Below are positions 24,901-36,164 of a DNA stretch of 64,000 bases, one piece after another. Origin of the DNA: Chloranthus sessilifolius (lineage: Eukaryota; Streptophyta; Magnoliopsida; Chloranthales; Chloranthaceae); assembly GCA_021018995.1 (NCBI GenBank), contig CM037585.1, forward strand, positions 123,470,831 through 123,534,830, given 5' to 3'. Every line of letters begins with the position of its first letter. The stretch's first letter is position 1. The notes under the pieces were generated by a model. That model searched no databases and was not told the origin of the DNA. It saw only the letters and a program-made list of their open reading frames with translations. Both the position numbers and the translations under genes were made by a program.

Positions 24901-25531
24901 ACTAATCTGCTGTCCCTACTTTACTCTAGCTCTCTGAATGTGCATCGACAAGATCAGAGGTTGGGGCTTTAAGCAAAGACGGCAGTTTCAGTGTGAAGAC
25001 GTATTATCGGATACTAACTTGCCGTCCTCTTTCAAATTTCAAGAAGCTTATCTGTGGAAAATCGGTATCCCTCCTACGGTCAGATTCTTTGCTTGGACCC
25101 TTTTTAAAGGGAAAGTCCTAAACATCGACCAGCTCATTCACTGGGGGCAGATAATTACCAATCGATGAGTCTTATGTCAGCATCAGGAGGAGTCTGCTGT
25201 GTATCTGTTTTTACATTGCCAGATGGCTTACAAGGCCTGGGGGGCGATTCTGACTTTCTTTGGCGTGGTCTGGGTGATCCCTCCTACCATTGCCCAGCAT
25301 TTCTTGGCTTGGAACTCCGTTAGGTTTGAAGGTCAGCGTCGGGACTACTGGAAGGTGGCATTCTTCTCTGTCTGTTGGAGTATCTGGCTCAAAAGGAATG
25401 CTAGGATTTTCGTAGATAAACTGTGTCCGGTGGGGATGGTCATTAAGGCTGTCAAGGATTATATGTACTTGTGGGTTTCCAAGGGTATTGTTGAGGCTGG
25501 GGACAGCCCTGATCCTTGGGACCTGGGTTAG
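21906..25531 (+). pseudogene. LINE A ORF2 (endonuclease, reverse transcriptase, zf-RVT)
   Basis: An ATG at 21906 opens the endonuclease with ILSWNVRG, then LQETKWG, IYGPLNDSQ, GGDFNAIRW, FTWSSM and SDHCPTLLT. The spacer motif WLREGDQNTRYFH (about 22962) precedes the reverse transcriptase. That domain holds KSPGPDGY, FITLIPKK, NCLYKIISTVLANRL, QGAFVQGRQ, FNMVGEAL and LQYSDDTILFG (YSDD where YADD is usual). Then come KGKLLSNGSRLLLVKSV and an end with a zf-RVT-like HC..A region near 25200. At least three frame changes (around 22.5, 23.75 and 24.85 kb) and several stops make it inactive. Its 3' end leads to the tail at 25691. Confidence 0.92.
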
Positions 25532-25701
25532 GGTCTAGCTGGTCCGGCCTTGGCCCTGTCTTGGGGTTTTGTCTTGGGGCTGTGTCCCCTTTTTTGATGT
25601 TTTTTTTGGCTTTCTGTTCTTGCTTTTTTTGAGTCGGTGTATTTTTCAGTGCCTCGCTGTTTATTAATACTATTATTATTCTTACCGATCAAAAAAAAAA
25701 A

Positions 25702-25980
25702 AAGAGGGATCTATAGAGTTAAACAACCAACTGAGAATGATAGCATTATGCCATTATTGGCATTCCACTTCTCAGCATCTGAAGTTCCAACCTTAGGCCT
25801 AGGAGTAGTACCCATGAGAAGTCCCATCTTTATAGACCTTGGCCATACAAAGTAAAAGCTCGAGCCCACTGCAAGTAACTGTAAGGGGTGAGCTTAATAG
25901 TTGCGACGTTAGAAGGAAGGTTGCTGGAGCTCATCGTCACAACCTTCAGTCATATTTTTGACACCCGAGAGGAAACGAAC
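25702..25980 (-). mobile_element. Ty1/copia fossil, gag start right of the LINE
   Basis: On the minus strand a gag N-terminus starts near 25940 and runs to LSWLFNSIDPSL at the LINE insertion point. It is contiguous with 11601-11186 once the LINE is disregarded as a later insertion. It is old and broken. Confidence 0.6.
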
Positions 25981-26680
25981 AACAATCAAACTTTACCATA
26001 AATATAAAAAAGGAACTAAGAAATATCCTGGAAGTATCTTTCTGTAGTCTTATCTTTAATACAAGAGATATGGTACAAAAAATAACAGTTAAAAAAAAAG
26101 CAGTTAAACTGATCCTACAAGCATCAAGTACCACCACTATGGTACTGTTTCGTGTCAATTTTTGTGCATAAAAGTATCCACATACTATTTGTATTTTCTT
26201 TCATTTGAAGAGGCTTAGAATGTCGTGAGATGACTGATTTGTTTAATAGAAACTGAAGGAACTAAAACATCCCAGAAGTACTCTTATCGTTTTGGAGTCT
26301 TACCATTAATACATGATACATATAATATGGTAAAAATAGTAAATCTATGAAATTTTCATAAAAAATTTAGAAATATATATTGATAAGATATCACAACAAA
26401 GTGGATTATTCTCTTGTTTTTCTTCTTAATCAGATGATTTTTTTTTTTCCCTCTTTGCTCATAAGTCATAACACATTTTGAGGCGTACTGTATGACCTTA
26501 ACTTCTACCAAGCACATGGTTGTCCTTGTAGGACATGAAGCTTTTCTATCTGCTTTGTGGTTTGCTGGTAGCTAAACAGTAAACTCAAATAATTTGTGAT
26601 GGATGTCCTATGGTTTCATAATTTCTTTTGACATTGGAGCAAAAATTAACTTTGGTGTAAATTTCTTGCCTTATCACCAG
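25981..26680 (+). other. End of intron 1, with a diverged direct repeat
   Basis: There is no gene. Two diverged copies of about 65 bp (near 26010-26080 and 26250-26335) share 'aaggaacta', 'gtctta' and 'taataca' phrases. The intron ends at 'ttatcaccag' (acceptor 26679-26680). Confidence 0.5.
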
Positions 26681-26951
26681 AGTTTACCAATTATCGAATG
26701 GGGGAGACACACAAGAGTTATCCTAGATGTGGGTTGTGGGGTTGCTAGCTTCGGTGGCTACTTGCTGGAGAAAGGTGTTATTACCATGTCATTTGCCCCA
26801 AAGGATGAGCATGAAGCTCAAATACAGTTTGCTCTTGAGCGAGGAATTCCTGCTATTCTCTCAGTCATTGGGACTCAAAGGCTTACTTTTCCCGATAATG
26901 TATATGATCTGATCCATTGTGCACGATGCAGGGTCCATTGGGATGCAGATG
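26681..26951 (+). CDS. PMT23: PMT-family methyltransferase, SAM-binding exon
   Basis: 90 codons plus one base. The reading continues in phase from the exon at 5718-5867. It holds the core of the Methyltransf_29 fold: LPIIEWGRHTRVILDVGCG (motif I, S-adenosylmethionine binding), ASFGGYLL, MSFAPKDEHEAQIQFALERG, SVIGTQRLTFP and DLIHCARCRVHWDADG. All of these are close to plant PMT23-type proteins. The donor 'G|gtaggt' follows at 26952. No internal stop is seen, so this part of the gene looks intact despite the 20.8-kb intron before it. The next intron is only 128 bp. Confidence 0.95.
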
Positions 26952-27079
26952 GTAGGTTAAGATTTTAGGTTATTTGTATCTTTATGGCAAGAATGGTTCT
27001 AGTTTATCTAAGTGCACTGTTATTTATTTAGTGACGTAAACTCTAGTGATTATAATATTGTCTTCTATTCGAATTGTAG

Positions 27080-27190
27080 GCGGAAAGCCATTGTTGGAGC
27101 TCAACAGGATTCTTAGGCCTGGAGGATTTTTTATATGGTCTGCAACACCAGTATATCGCAAGGGCATAAGAGATCAGAATGTCTGGAATG
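27080..27190 (+). CDS. PMT23: PMT-family methyltransferase, third visible exon
   Basis: 111 bp between the 'attgtag' acceptor and a 'gtttgt' donor. The first two bases complete the glycine codon begun at 26951, and the last base opens the codon completed at 42832. It encodes GKPLLELNRILRPGGFFIWS followed by ATPVYRKGI, the conserved LRPGGFF segment of PMT proteins. The exon is intact. The following intron is 15.6 kb. Confidence 0.95.
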
Positions 27191-28699
27191 GTTTGTGTGC
27201 TTGTGTTTGTTTAGGTTTATAAATTCATGAATGCTTATATATTCATTAATCTCTTCTTTGGTGATTATATTTTCGTAATAGAATTTTACGATACTTGGTG
27301 GAAAATTAGTATGAAATTATAAAACTAAATGTAAAGAATTGGATTGAAAATCATAGCATGTCCTGAATGCTTTCCTAGATAGCTTTGTCTGTAGACATCG
27401 ATGTTCAATTCCTTGCCTCATTTTTCAGCATGTGTGCAACATCTTGTATTCCTATTTGTGTGCCTGTTATCAAGGGTATATTTTATTATATATGTATATG
27501 AAGAGTTTTCATTGGCCATTGGCCATGTCCCCAAAGGATAATACTTTGTTCATACGCCTAGTAAGAGGAGAACGAAATACCAACTTTCTTGATTTCCACA
27601 CATGCGCTTCCTGTTTAACCTCACATAATTTTCAGTCGAAAAATAATGTTTGGTCTTGGGAAAGTATTTAATTTAACTAATAAATAACTTCTAATACCGA
27701 GGGCAGATCTTTTGTTTTCTTCTCCGGACAAGTCAATTACTAAAATAAAGCCTTAGAAAAGAAAACAAGATGCAACATATGACCAACACAATGTGCAGTC
27801 CAAAGGACAATACATGGGACGGCCAGCTGAAGCCCCATAAAAAAAAGCCAGTTTTGCTAGTCTGAGAGTATCCCTAAATCCTTTTTTTTTTTTTTGTTTT
27901 TTGGATAAGGTGACAATCATTAAAAGTTTAATACAATAGAGTAGTCACAGAAAGAAAAAGAAAAACTACAGCAGAGAAAGGGAAAGTACTGGTCCTGAAT
28001 GGGGCAATAAGTTAATCCATTGTGTGAATGGGACAATAAGTTGTAGAGAAGTTAATACAGTCTACATTGCTTCAATTTCGCCACCTTACCTTCCATAGTT
28101 TCTGCAAGCTTTTTAAACTTGCTGAAAGTTCTGTAACTTACAAACTATAAGAAACTTCAGTCACAATCAGATTACTATCCTAGTAACATCTACCACTCCT
28201 ATTTTTAATAACTCACCAGGTTGACCTGTTTTGAGGTCAATTCAGTGGCATGCAATTGCCTGTACTTGACAAAATCCAAAACCTAGGCAATTTTTTCATC
28301 TAATTGGGAGTTATTGAAAAACTCAACGAGTTTATGAATGACTGCAACGTGATAAAAAATTGGGTGGGTGTATAAAAATTGAAACTGAGATTGTTCTTTC
28401 AATTTCTGCAAATTTTGACCAAGAAATCAATCAGCATTGAAAGAAACAGAGGGAGGTTTAGAGTACAAAGATAAAAAGGGATTGCAGCTTTCAAGTGAGA
28501 GTGAGTAGCACCAAGTAACAATGTTATCCCATATCTTCACAGATCTCGAGGTAGCAGTAGCATCAGGAATCCTCAGTATCAACCCACAATCATCACACAT
28601 AATGATAACCATTGCAAACAGTGCGACCTCCTTCCAATGAAACACCAAAGCTCACTCTAAACAGATCCAAACACCCCAAAATCAAAGTCAAATGAAAGA
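27191..28699 (+). other. Start of the 15.6-kb intron, nothing recognised
   Basis: AT-rich intron sequence with T-runs (for example near 27880). One 73-codon frame exists on the minus strand at 28427-28648 but has no family resemblance. I see no repeat ends. Confidence 0.4.
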
Positions 28700-28988
28700 G
28701 ATAAAAACCTGATGCAGCCCCATACTATGGTCCTTGATCTTTTCATCCTAGAGGAGTAGACAATGTAGAAGAGGAAGAAATATTGGAGGACATACCGGTC
28801 GTGTGATCAGTGGCCCCAAGTTAATGATCCAGGGTGTCTGAGGAGACATGGAAACATGGGCAGATGCATAGGTGCCTGATTGAGCTACATGAGAAGATGA
28901 TGACCTATGGTTAGTTGCTCTTTTACTTCATACTATTTCTTGGAAAGAGTGACAGTCTCTCTAGGAGGAGGATGCAAAGTAGAGGTGT

Positions 28989-29930
28989 TGACGGGGACGC
29001 TACATACATGAACATTGGATTCGGAGCACATCAGTTCTACCGGTGTTGGAAGAAACGTAGAGGAAGTTCGAGTACCGTAGCTTCAAGGGAGAAATGAGGC
29101 TGAAACTGTTGTCAAGTGACAACGTCCACAGCGTACTGTGAATAGTGCCATAGCGTGCTGTGAACAGTACTACAGCGCGCCGTGGACGACTCCGTCCAGT
29201 GACGAGAATTTTCTTTTTGCGAAAAAAACTTACCTTTTTAGTTTTTTATTGTTTTAGGATTCTTTTTATTTCGAATTAATTATTGGTGGCCTATATAAAG
29301 AGGCTTGTAAACACTTTTTAATTAGTTATTGAATGTTTTGAATGCGTTTATGCTTGAATATTCTTCTTCCCAAGATGGGTTTGGTGTGAGGCCAAGGGAG
29401 CGATTCACAAACCGTTATCTTTTGGTATCCATTTTCTTTTGATCCTTTGTTATCTCTGCTATCTATTCATCTTTATTTTCTCTTGAACTTTCATCTTTAT
29501 TGATCCCAGATTTCTAAACCCTAATCTATTAGTTTCTTGATCCCAAAACCTAAACTATTTCTGGAACCCTAAATCAATAGACCCAAAACCCCTTTCTAAA
29601 CCATAAACCTAAACCAAACCATAAGCCTATTACAAAACCATAAAGCTATTTCCCAGCTCTAGTTCGAACCCGTGAATCTACATTGGATCGAAGACGAACG
29701 CCCAAGCTTGGGAAAGCTAGAGTCCTAACTTTAGGCTCGATCCCACCTCAAATCTAACGGGACTTGCGTATCAGATTGGACACTCTATTCGGATTTTGCG
29801 TGATTTACCTACCGGAATTCTACGAACACGAAGGTATCGTGATAGTTTTGAGAATAATCTTGAATTAATTTTATTCGGCAAATCACATCAAAATCATATT
29901 TAAGCATTTTAGGATTCCAATCCCCCGTCA
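28989..29930 (+). mobile_element. Solo LTR of the TGAC...GTCA family
   Basis: It starts TGACGGGGACGC and ends CCCCCGTCA, bracketed by the 5-bp duplication GGTGT (28984-28988 and 29931-29935). A TATA-like 'ctatataaag' is near 29292. A short tandem built on 'gcgtactgtgaatagtgcca' occupies 29130-29190. It is related to the LTR at 14744-15830 (shared start, 'ggtttggtg' and 'ggaaaacctagagt'-like phrases). With target duplication on both sides and no interior, it is a solo LTR. Confidence 0.8.
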
Positions 29931-31009
29931 GGTGTGGTCCTCTGAGATAGTGTGAATGTGTGATAGGCATGTACACCCTCAACTTTGGACGATCAACAAG
30001 TTTCTAACATGTTTCCTTTGTGTACCGAGTTCGACCACAGTGTGTGGACTTCAGCTTGCCTCTATTATCATGAGATGGGGCACCTCGGCCTTTACCATGA
30101 CCACGACGACGGCGATTGGTAGTCTTTGAAGCAAGGCTATCTTCTCAGTAGTACCTCTGGAAACGAACAAATCCATTAGTTTACGACGCCCCTCTTCCTG
30201 CCGATGAAGAGACAAAGCCGTACCAATAGAAGGAAGAATCTCCCTTCTAAGAACACCGACTCAAATTGATTCATACTCTGAATTTACCTCACGTAGCAAT
30301 TCAAAATTTTTTATGTGCTCAATCTAGTGTTTCAAAATTTGGCTGGGGTGGCCTCCTGGGTGCATTGGGTCCCCAGCCGATCCGAATTAGGTTGGGGCAG
30401 TCATTGAGGCGGGCAGGTTCAAAATCGGGTCGGGCGGGCTTATATATAAGTTCATTTTTTTTCCCCACTTTCTAACCTAGGTCGGGCGGGCCTCTTCCTC
30501 CCTCTCCTCTCCTCTCTTCTACAGCACAACGGTGGGTTTTCCACAACACCGCGACCACCAGTGACCCTCCAGTAAGGGTTATTTATTTATTTATTTTATT
30601 TTTATGCATCTTATTTTCTTCTTCTTTTTTGAAGCACTGGGGCTGGCGATCCTTCGACAACCCTCTGACACATATCAAACCTCCTCTGGCAAGTTTTTTT
30701 TTCTTTCTCCTTCATTTCTTTATTCTTTTCGTTTTTTTTTTTTCTGCAGCTGGCTTCTTTTCTTCTTCTTCGAAGCTCCGACAAGGTGGCAACCCTCCAA
30801 CAATAGTAGATATATTTTAAAAATTTAAATTTTTTTTCTTTTTCCTAGTTTTTTTCCTTCTTTTTTTTTTTTTTTTCTTCTTTTTCTTGTTTTTTTGCAT
30901 CATTTTTTTTTTCTTTTTCTTCTTTCTTGCATTTTATTTTTCTGGTCCTGCATGGCTGCATCTTCTTTTTTTTTCTTCTTCTTTCTTGCACAGTGCACAA
31001 TACATATAT

Positions 31010-31220
31010 ATGTGTGTGTGTGTGCCAGTGTGTATATATATATATATATATACTAAAAAGAATAATATGCTATGTGTGTCTGTGTGTGTGCTGTGATTGT
31101 GTGTATAACTCTAATATATATTAATATATGTATACTTATATTTCAAATAAAATTTGTATATATATATATATATAAAATATTTGAGAATATATATCATTAT
31201 ATCTATTTCAAAATATATAG

Positions 31221-31316
<96 letters not shown>

Positions 31317-31335
31317 GTGTGTGTGTATATATAAT
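31010..31335. repeat. (TA)n and (TG)n microsatellite block
   Basis: Alternating TG and TA runs span the block. The longest is about 34 bases of TA followed by about 65 bases of TG with one interruption (31222-31328). It lies inside the hAT, upstream of the transposase start. Confidence 0.95.
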
Positions 31336-31554
31336 TATTTACCGTACTTCGTTGGGCGTTGGGGCACCTAACCATTCAACCATATATATACTAATATATA
31401 TATGGAAGACTAGAAATACGATCAAACGACGAGAAATCGTTGACTGCTTTATAGTTTATTTCAAATTAGTTGTGGCATTGTGCAAATTGCCAAATTGTAT
31501 TGAATTTTTTTTATATGACCATTGATTTATTGAATTTTTTTTTTTTCAAAAGAT

Positions 31555-34018
31555 ATGCCGTCTTCTATAGCATCGACTGATGCATCTGGAAAAGAAAAAA
31601 ATGATTCTGGTTGGAAACATTGTTTTCTAAAGGATCCAAAAGTGCTAGAAAAAATTACATGTATTTATTGCAAGAAGGAATATACGGCGAGCATCAATCG
31701 ATTGAAGAAACACCTCGCCGGTATTAAGGGAGGCATAACCTCTTGCATTTCCGTACCAACAGATGTTATGCAAGAGATGCTTACTGTTTTAAACTTCATT
31801 AAACAGAAGATAGATGCAAATGTGAAAGGAGTTCAATCATTACAAGAGTCTGTGATGATTCACAGTGATGGAGACTCTGGTTCTAGTGATGATGAGATTA
31901 ATAGAGAAAGTCAAAGTTTCTTCTCAAAGAAACCACACACCCATGGGCCAATGGATAGTTTTGTGGCTCGTAAATTATTGGAGGAAGTAAAACGAAAGGG
32001 AAAATTACGTTAAACAGTCATTTTAGAAAAACTTATGAAGGAGCTGAAGGGACGTGTAGATAGCCATGTTACAAGATGGTTTTATGTAAACTGTATCCCT
32101 TTTCACACAATTTGCAACAAATATTTCTTGAAGATGTGTGAAGCAATAGGCCAATATGGTCTAGGATACATTCCCCCTTCAGATTTTCAATTGGGGAATA
32201 CTTTGTTGGCGAATGAAGTTGAAGAAATTGATCTCACATAAGGAGTTATGGGAACAACTTGGTTGTTCCATAATGACTGATACATGGACATACAGGAAGG
32301 GGAGAAGTATAATGAATCTCTTAGCGCATAGTCGTTCTGGAACAACTTTTTTAAGGTCGGTTGAAGTGTTAGCGGATGTTCATGATGCACAATTCATTTA
32401 TGAATTGGTTGAGAAGTGCATCCAACAAGTGGGAGAGAGGAATGTTATACTGGTAGTTACTGATAACGCTGCAAATAACTTAGTTACAACGAAGGTATTG
32501 AAAGTAAATTACCCATAGATTTATTGGACTCCTTGTGCCGCACATGTAGTAGATCTAATTTTTAGGGATATTGGGAAGCTACCAAAGGTAAAGAGGGCCG
32601 TTCAAAAGGCAAAGATTGTATCCACATTTATATACAGTCATGTGAGGGTATTGAGTATGATGCGGAAGAAGACGCAAAAAAGAGATCTTGTTAGAGCCGA
32701 GGCACACACTTTGCCACTGCATACCTCACTTAACAAAGTTTTTTAAAGTTGAGGCTCAAGTTGAGGGAGATGTTCTTGTCTGATGAATGAAAGAAATGCA
32801 AATGGAACACGGAACGAGCAGGAAAATAAGCAGAGAGTATTATATTGAGCACCACTTTCTAGAATGACGTGATGTATTCGTTGAAAGTCTTTCAATCGCT
32901 CATAAAAGTGTTACGAATGGTCAATTCAGATGTTCCTTCAATGTGGTTCATTTATGTTTCAATTAAGAACTCTTTCTAAAACAATGAGGCTCCAATTAGA
33001 GCGGTGATAAAAATTATTGATGAAAGATTTAAAAAACACCTTGAACATCCATTGGTTGCGGCGGGATACTACTTGAATCCCTTCTACTATTACAGAGAAA
33101 GAGGAAATTCGACGATGTAAATGGTTTATGAAAGGAGTGAATGATTGCATATCAAAATTCATTGATCCCGAAGTTAGTGACCAGATTATGGACGAGATGG
33201 GTTGTTTTATGGATGCTGAAAAATCTTTTGGAGATCTCATGACAATTAGGCAAAGGAACGTGGAGAAGAAGAAATTTCAATTGATTCTTAAGAGGCCTAA
33301 CTTTGGTATATTTATTTTATTTTATAAGTTTCAAATCTTCAATTGAGTAATAAAAGTTGCTAATGTTTCTAGTTAAGTAATTTATTTTTCATAATTGATT
33401 AACAACTACTTGGTGGGAAATGTATGGTGTGGATGCTCTTAACTTGTAGAAGATGACCATACAAATTTTAAATTTGACATGTAGCTCTTCTGGACGAGAG
33501 GAAAATTGGAGTACTTTTGAGATGATAATAGACTTTAATTATTTATTTATGTCATAATTATGTGTATATAATTATATATTCAATTATTTATAATTATATT
33601 TATTGTTTTATTTACGCAGATTCACACGAAAAAAAGAAATAGAATTGGGACATCAAAGTTGAATGATTTGGGGTATGTGGAATTCAATACGAAGCTTCTA
33701 GACCGCAACTCTAAAGGAAAGGAGAAAGGAGATACTTTAGCTTCTGAAGACAATGAAGGGGTGCTTGAATGGTTAATTGACCCCAATGAAGAATAAGTAT
33801 TTCCTGGTGAGTCATTGACGTGGGGTCTTGTTGGCGAGACTTCGAGTGCAAATGTAGAGGCACAACCTAGGAGGAGCACCAGATCTGCATAACAAATATG
33901 GAGGGAAATAGATGAAGAGGATGCTGATGGAGAGCCAACAGACGAAGGGGATGATAATATCAAGTTTACTCCTTCCGATGACGAAGAAGACCTTCAAAAT
34001 GAACTGTTAGATGATTGA
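31555..34018 (+). pseudogene. hAT transposase (BED, DUF659, dimerisation domain), decayed
   Basis: An ATG at 31555 starts a BED-type zinc finger (CIYCKKEYTASINRLKKHLAG, then GGITSC). After an in-frame TAA at 32011 the frame continues into SHVTRWFYVNCIPF and the DUF659 region. A frame change near 32215-32240 leads to MTDTWTYRKGRSIMN, which contains the first catalytic-type Asp, and then to VTDNAANN with the second. A stop at 32518 precedes WTPCAAHVVDLIF. The later part is more broken, up to AAGYYLNPFYYY (about 33060). The hAT dimerisation region (TCSSSGRERNW-like, near 33475) is followed by an intron-like gap ending 'acgcag' at 33619 and then by HTKKRNRIGTSKLNDLGYVEFN. An acidic tail ends at 34018. 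It is not functional, with at least two frame changes and several stops. Confidence 0.88.
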
Positions 34019-34408
34019 TGAAAATTTGGAATGAACACTACTTTATATGTGATATTTCATTTGGGCTAAGTGATTGTGGGATTGTGGGGTTAAACTTTTT
34101 TTTTTTGGCTAAGTGATTGTGTGTATGAACTTGAATCGTGAATGTTTTTTATTTTGAACAATAATAATTTATTTTGATGCTCTAAGCATCTAATAGTCTG
34201 ATCTCATGTTGTGTTTTTCATAGATATAAAATTGAATGTATATATTAAAATATATACATTTATGATTAAATAAATAAAAAATATAATTATATATAGCAGC
34301 TGCCTGGATCTTGGGGGCGCCTGCCCGGGCGCCGTCCAGCGATTTCCGCCCGAACATCCCCCCGACCGCCCAAACCCACCCGGTGATTTTATGAACATTG
34401 GCTCAATC

Positions 34409-36164
34409 AGGCTATTTGGCTCACTACAACACATCAGGTTGATAGTGACTTAACTCCTCCCACAAGCCTTTGAATTTAGAATAATAGTCACTAAGAGATC
34501 TGACTCCTTGGCAAAGAGATCAAATTCGATCCATTATACTTTTGGTGGAATTCTGTTGATGTGAAAAGGATTCAGCCACAACATCTCACACTTCCTTCAC
34601 AGAATCCATAAACATGAAGGTTTTGCTAATGTGAGGCTGCATAAAATGTATTAACCAAGTCAAAACTATCATATTCTCAGATTCCCAATCAACATAGGTT
34701 GGATCATCCACGGCTGACTGTTTAATGGTCCCATTAACATATCCCCATTTTTTCTTACCCGCTAATAAGATTTTGGCAGATCAAGATAATTCTAAGTAAT
34801 TTGTTCCGTCAAAACAGACAGTAGGAATAAGAGGATTTTGAATGTCCTGGATGATTCTAGAGCTGGTAAATTTTTTTCTTAACTTCGTTCATCACAGAAA
34901 AACCAAGTAATTGTTACCCAATCAATCATACAACGATCACATGAGCAATCGAATCAAAGGGGAGCTCAATAAATCAAACACTAACGAAAACACTACTCAA
35001 TACAGCTAGAGTAATGGCTGGGACACATTATCCACATTCACGACCCAAATCATACCTGATACGAGTCAAAATGTCAACACAACAGCCATAGGAATCATCA
35101 AATATCATAAAACATCTGAAGGAACATTAAATAGTTTGCTGTAGGCCAGCTTGCAGCCAACCACAAGCTTCAGATTCATCAAGTTACAGGGTCAGCCGTA
35201 TGAACAGTGAAGAAAGAAACCCAAAAGACATGTATTCATATTAAATGTTGTCGAAACCTACAAGATCAATAAAACCAATGCAGCAGAAGGTAGCTGGGGT
35301 AAAACCGACCGGCCCTTTTAGTTCTTACCCGGATAAACAGCCTCTAGGGTGTCGGGTACCAAGAAACCATTAAAAGTTAAAGTCCCTGTTATCAGCCACC
35401 ACGAAGAAAAATTCAAAACTAATAGCAAGCAACCTCCATAAATCTTGAAAACTCATCATTCTACTCTGAAAAATGAGGGTTCTCAGAAATGTATATTTTC
35501 TACTCCAGATCAGGTCAATGGGGTTGACTTTGCTGAAGTCAACATGGCATCATGCTGTCATCAGCATGACGCCAGCAAGTGTCGTGGCCAGAAGTGAGGG
35601 TCAAGGATCGGGGCGCTTTGATACCAACTTTAGTTTGTAGATTGTAAGGTGATTATTGTTTAAGGTTAGAGAATGGAAGGAGAAGAGAAAGAGAAGAGGA
35701 GGAGAAAATAGAGTTAGAGCTGTGTTGCCCGTAATCCCGTAAAAGAAATATAAACATCCCTCAAATCCTATTCATATAAATGGCTCCAATACGTCTGACA
35801 ATGTTACACACATAAAATGAACTCTACCAACGGCCCCAAGATGTATCTCTTCCACAAACATGGCAGCTTCGACTTCATTGACGCATCGTAACAACATGTT
35901 GTTGAAGATCTTCAATATAAGGTTCCTCCACAGACTAAAATAAGTTGCCAACCGTTGGATGTTTCACCTATCCATAGTCACAAAAATGCTGTTTTTCTGA
36001 AAAAAAAATACATTTTTTATGAAAAAATTATGTTTTATACGTTTAAAATGATTAAAAAGGGTTATAAACGAAAAGGGTTTAATTAAATATTTATATTTTT
36101 TCATAATGAATTTTTTTTTTTATGTTTTTTCGATATTTTTCATTTTTCTCTATACTTTCTATTT
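34409..36164 (-). other. Copia gag, primer-site and LTR region, then AT-rich intron
   Basis: 34409-34900 is copia gag on the minus strand and 35617-35900 is the primer site and LTR-like end, both part of the fossil at 28700-35900. 34900-35617 is non-coding leader. 35900-36164 is AT-rich, with a run of 11 T near 36111. No host gene is seen. Confidence 0.5.

Larger units (their letters stand above)
11602..25701 (+). mobile_element. L1-type LINE (LINE A), full length, with later insertions
   Basis: The 13-bp duplication AAGAGGGATCTAT stands at 11589-11601 and again at 25702-25714, right after a tail ending GATC plus 13 A. This defines both ends. Without its insertions (Tekay relic 12677-20167 and MITE 20428-20714) it is about 6.3 kb. 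The order is ORF1, ORF2 (endonuclease, reverse transcriptase, zf-RVT) and poly-A tail. Both ORFs carry stops and frame changes, so it cannot move by itself. It was inserted into a copia fossil in intron 1 of the host gene, in the sense direction. Confidence 0.9.
30325..34400 (+). mobile_element. hAT transposon with both ends, transposase decayed
   Basis: It is bracketed by the perfect 8-bp duplication GCTCAATC (30317-30324 and 34401-34408). The termini TAGTGTTTCAAAAT and CAATGTTCATAAAAT (the latter reverse-complemented) form an imperfect inverted repeat, followed on both sides by GGGTGG-like and GC-rich gggcgg stretches. It is 4076 bp long. It contains one BED/DUF659/hATC transposase gene on the + strand. 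The 5' 1.2 kb is T-rich with a long TA/TG microsatellite. It was inserted into gag of the copia fossil. Confidence 0.9.
28700..35900 (-). mobile_element. Ty1/copia fossil in intron 3, carrying a solo LTR and a hAT
   Basis: The parts are on the minus strand. An LTR-like end sits at about 35637-35900. Next to it is a primer-site-like TTGGTATCAAAGC (about 35617-35630). Gag lies at about 34860-34409, with DWESENMIVLTWLIHFM, and continues at 30316-29931. A protease with ATDHTTGM lies near 28790-28830. The rest of pol and the other LTR are not recognised. It is broken in many places and old. A solo LTR (28989-29930) and a hAT transposon (30325-34400) were inserted later. It lies antisense to the host gene. 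The left edge is approximate. Confidence 0.65.

Noticed and set aside
28427-28648. A 73-codon minus-strand frame in intron 3
   Set aside because: No recognisable motif, and placed between decayed copia pieces. It may be chance.
31072-31525. Long frames of repeated Tyr-Ile and Cys-Val
   Set aside because: They are translations of the TA/TG microsatellite, not genes.
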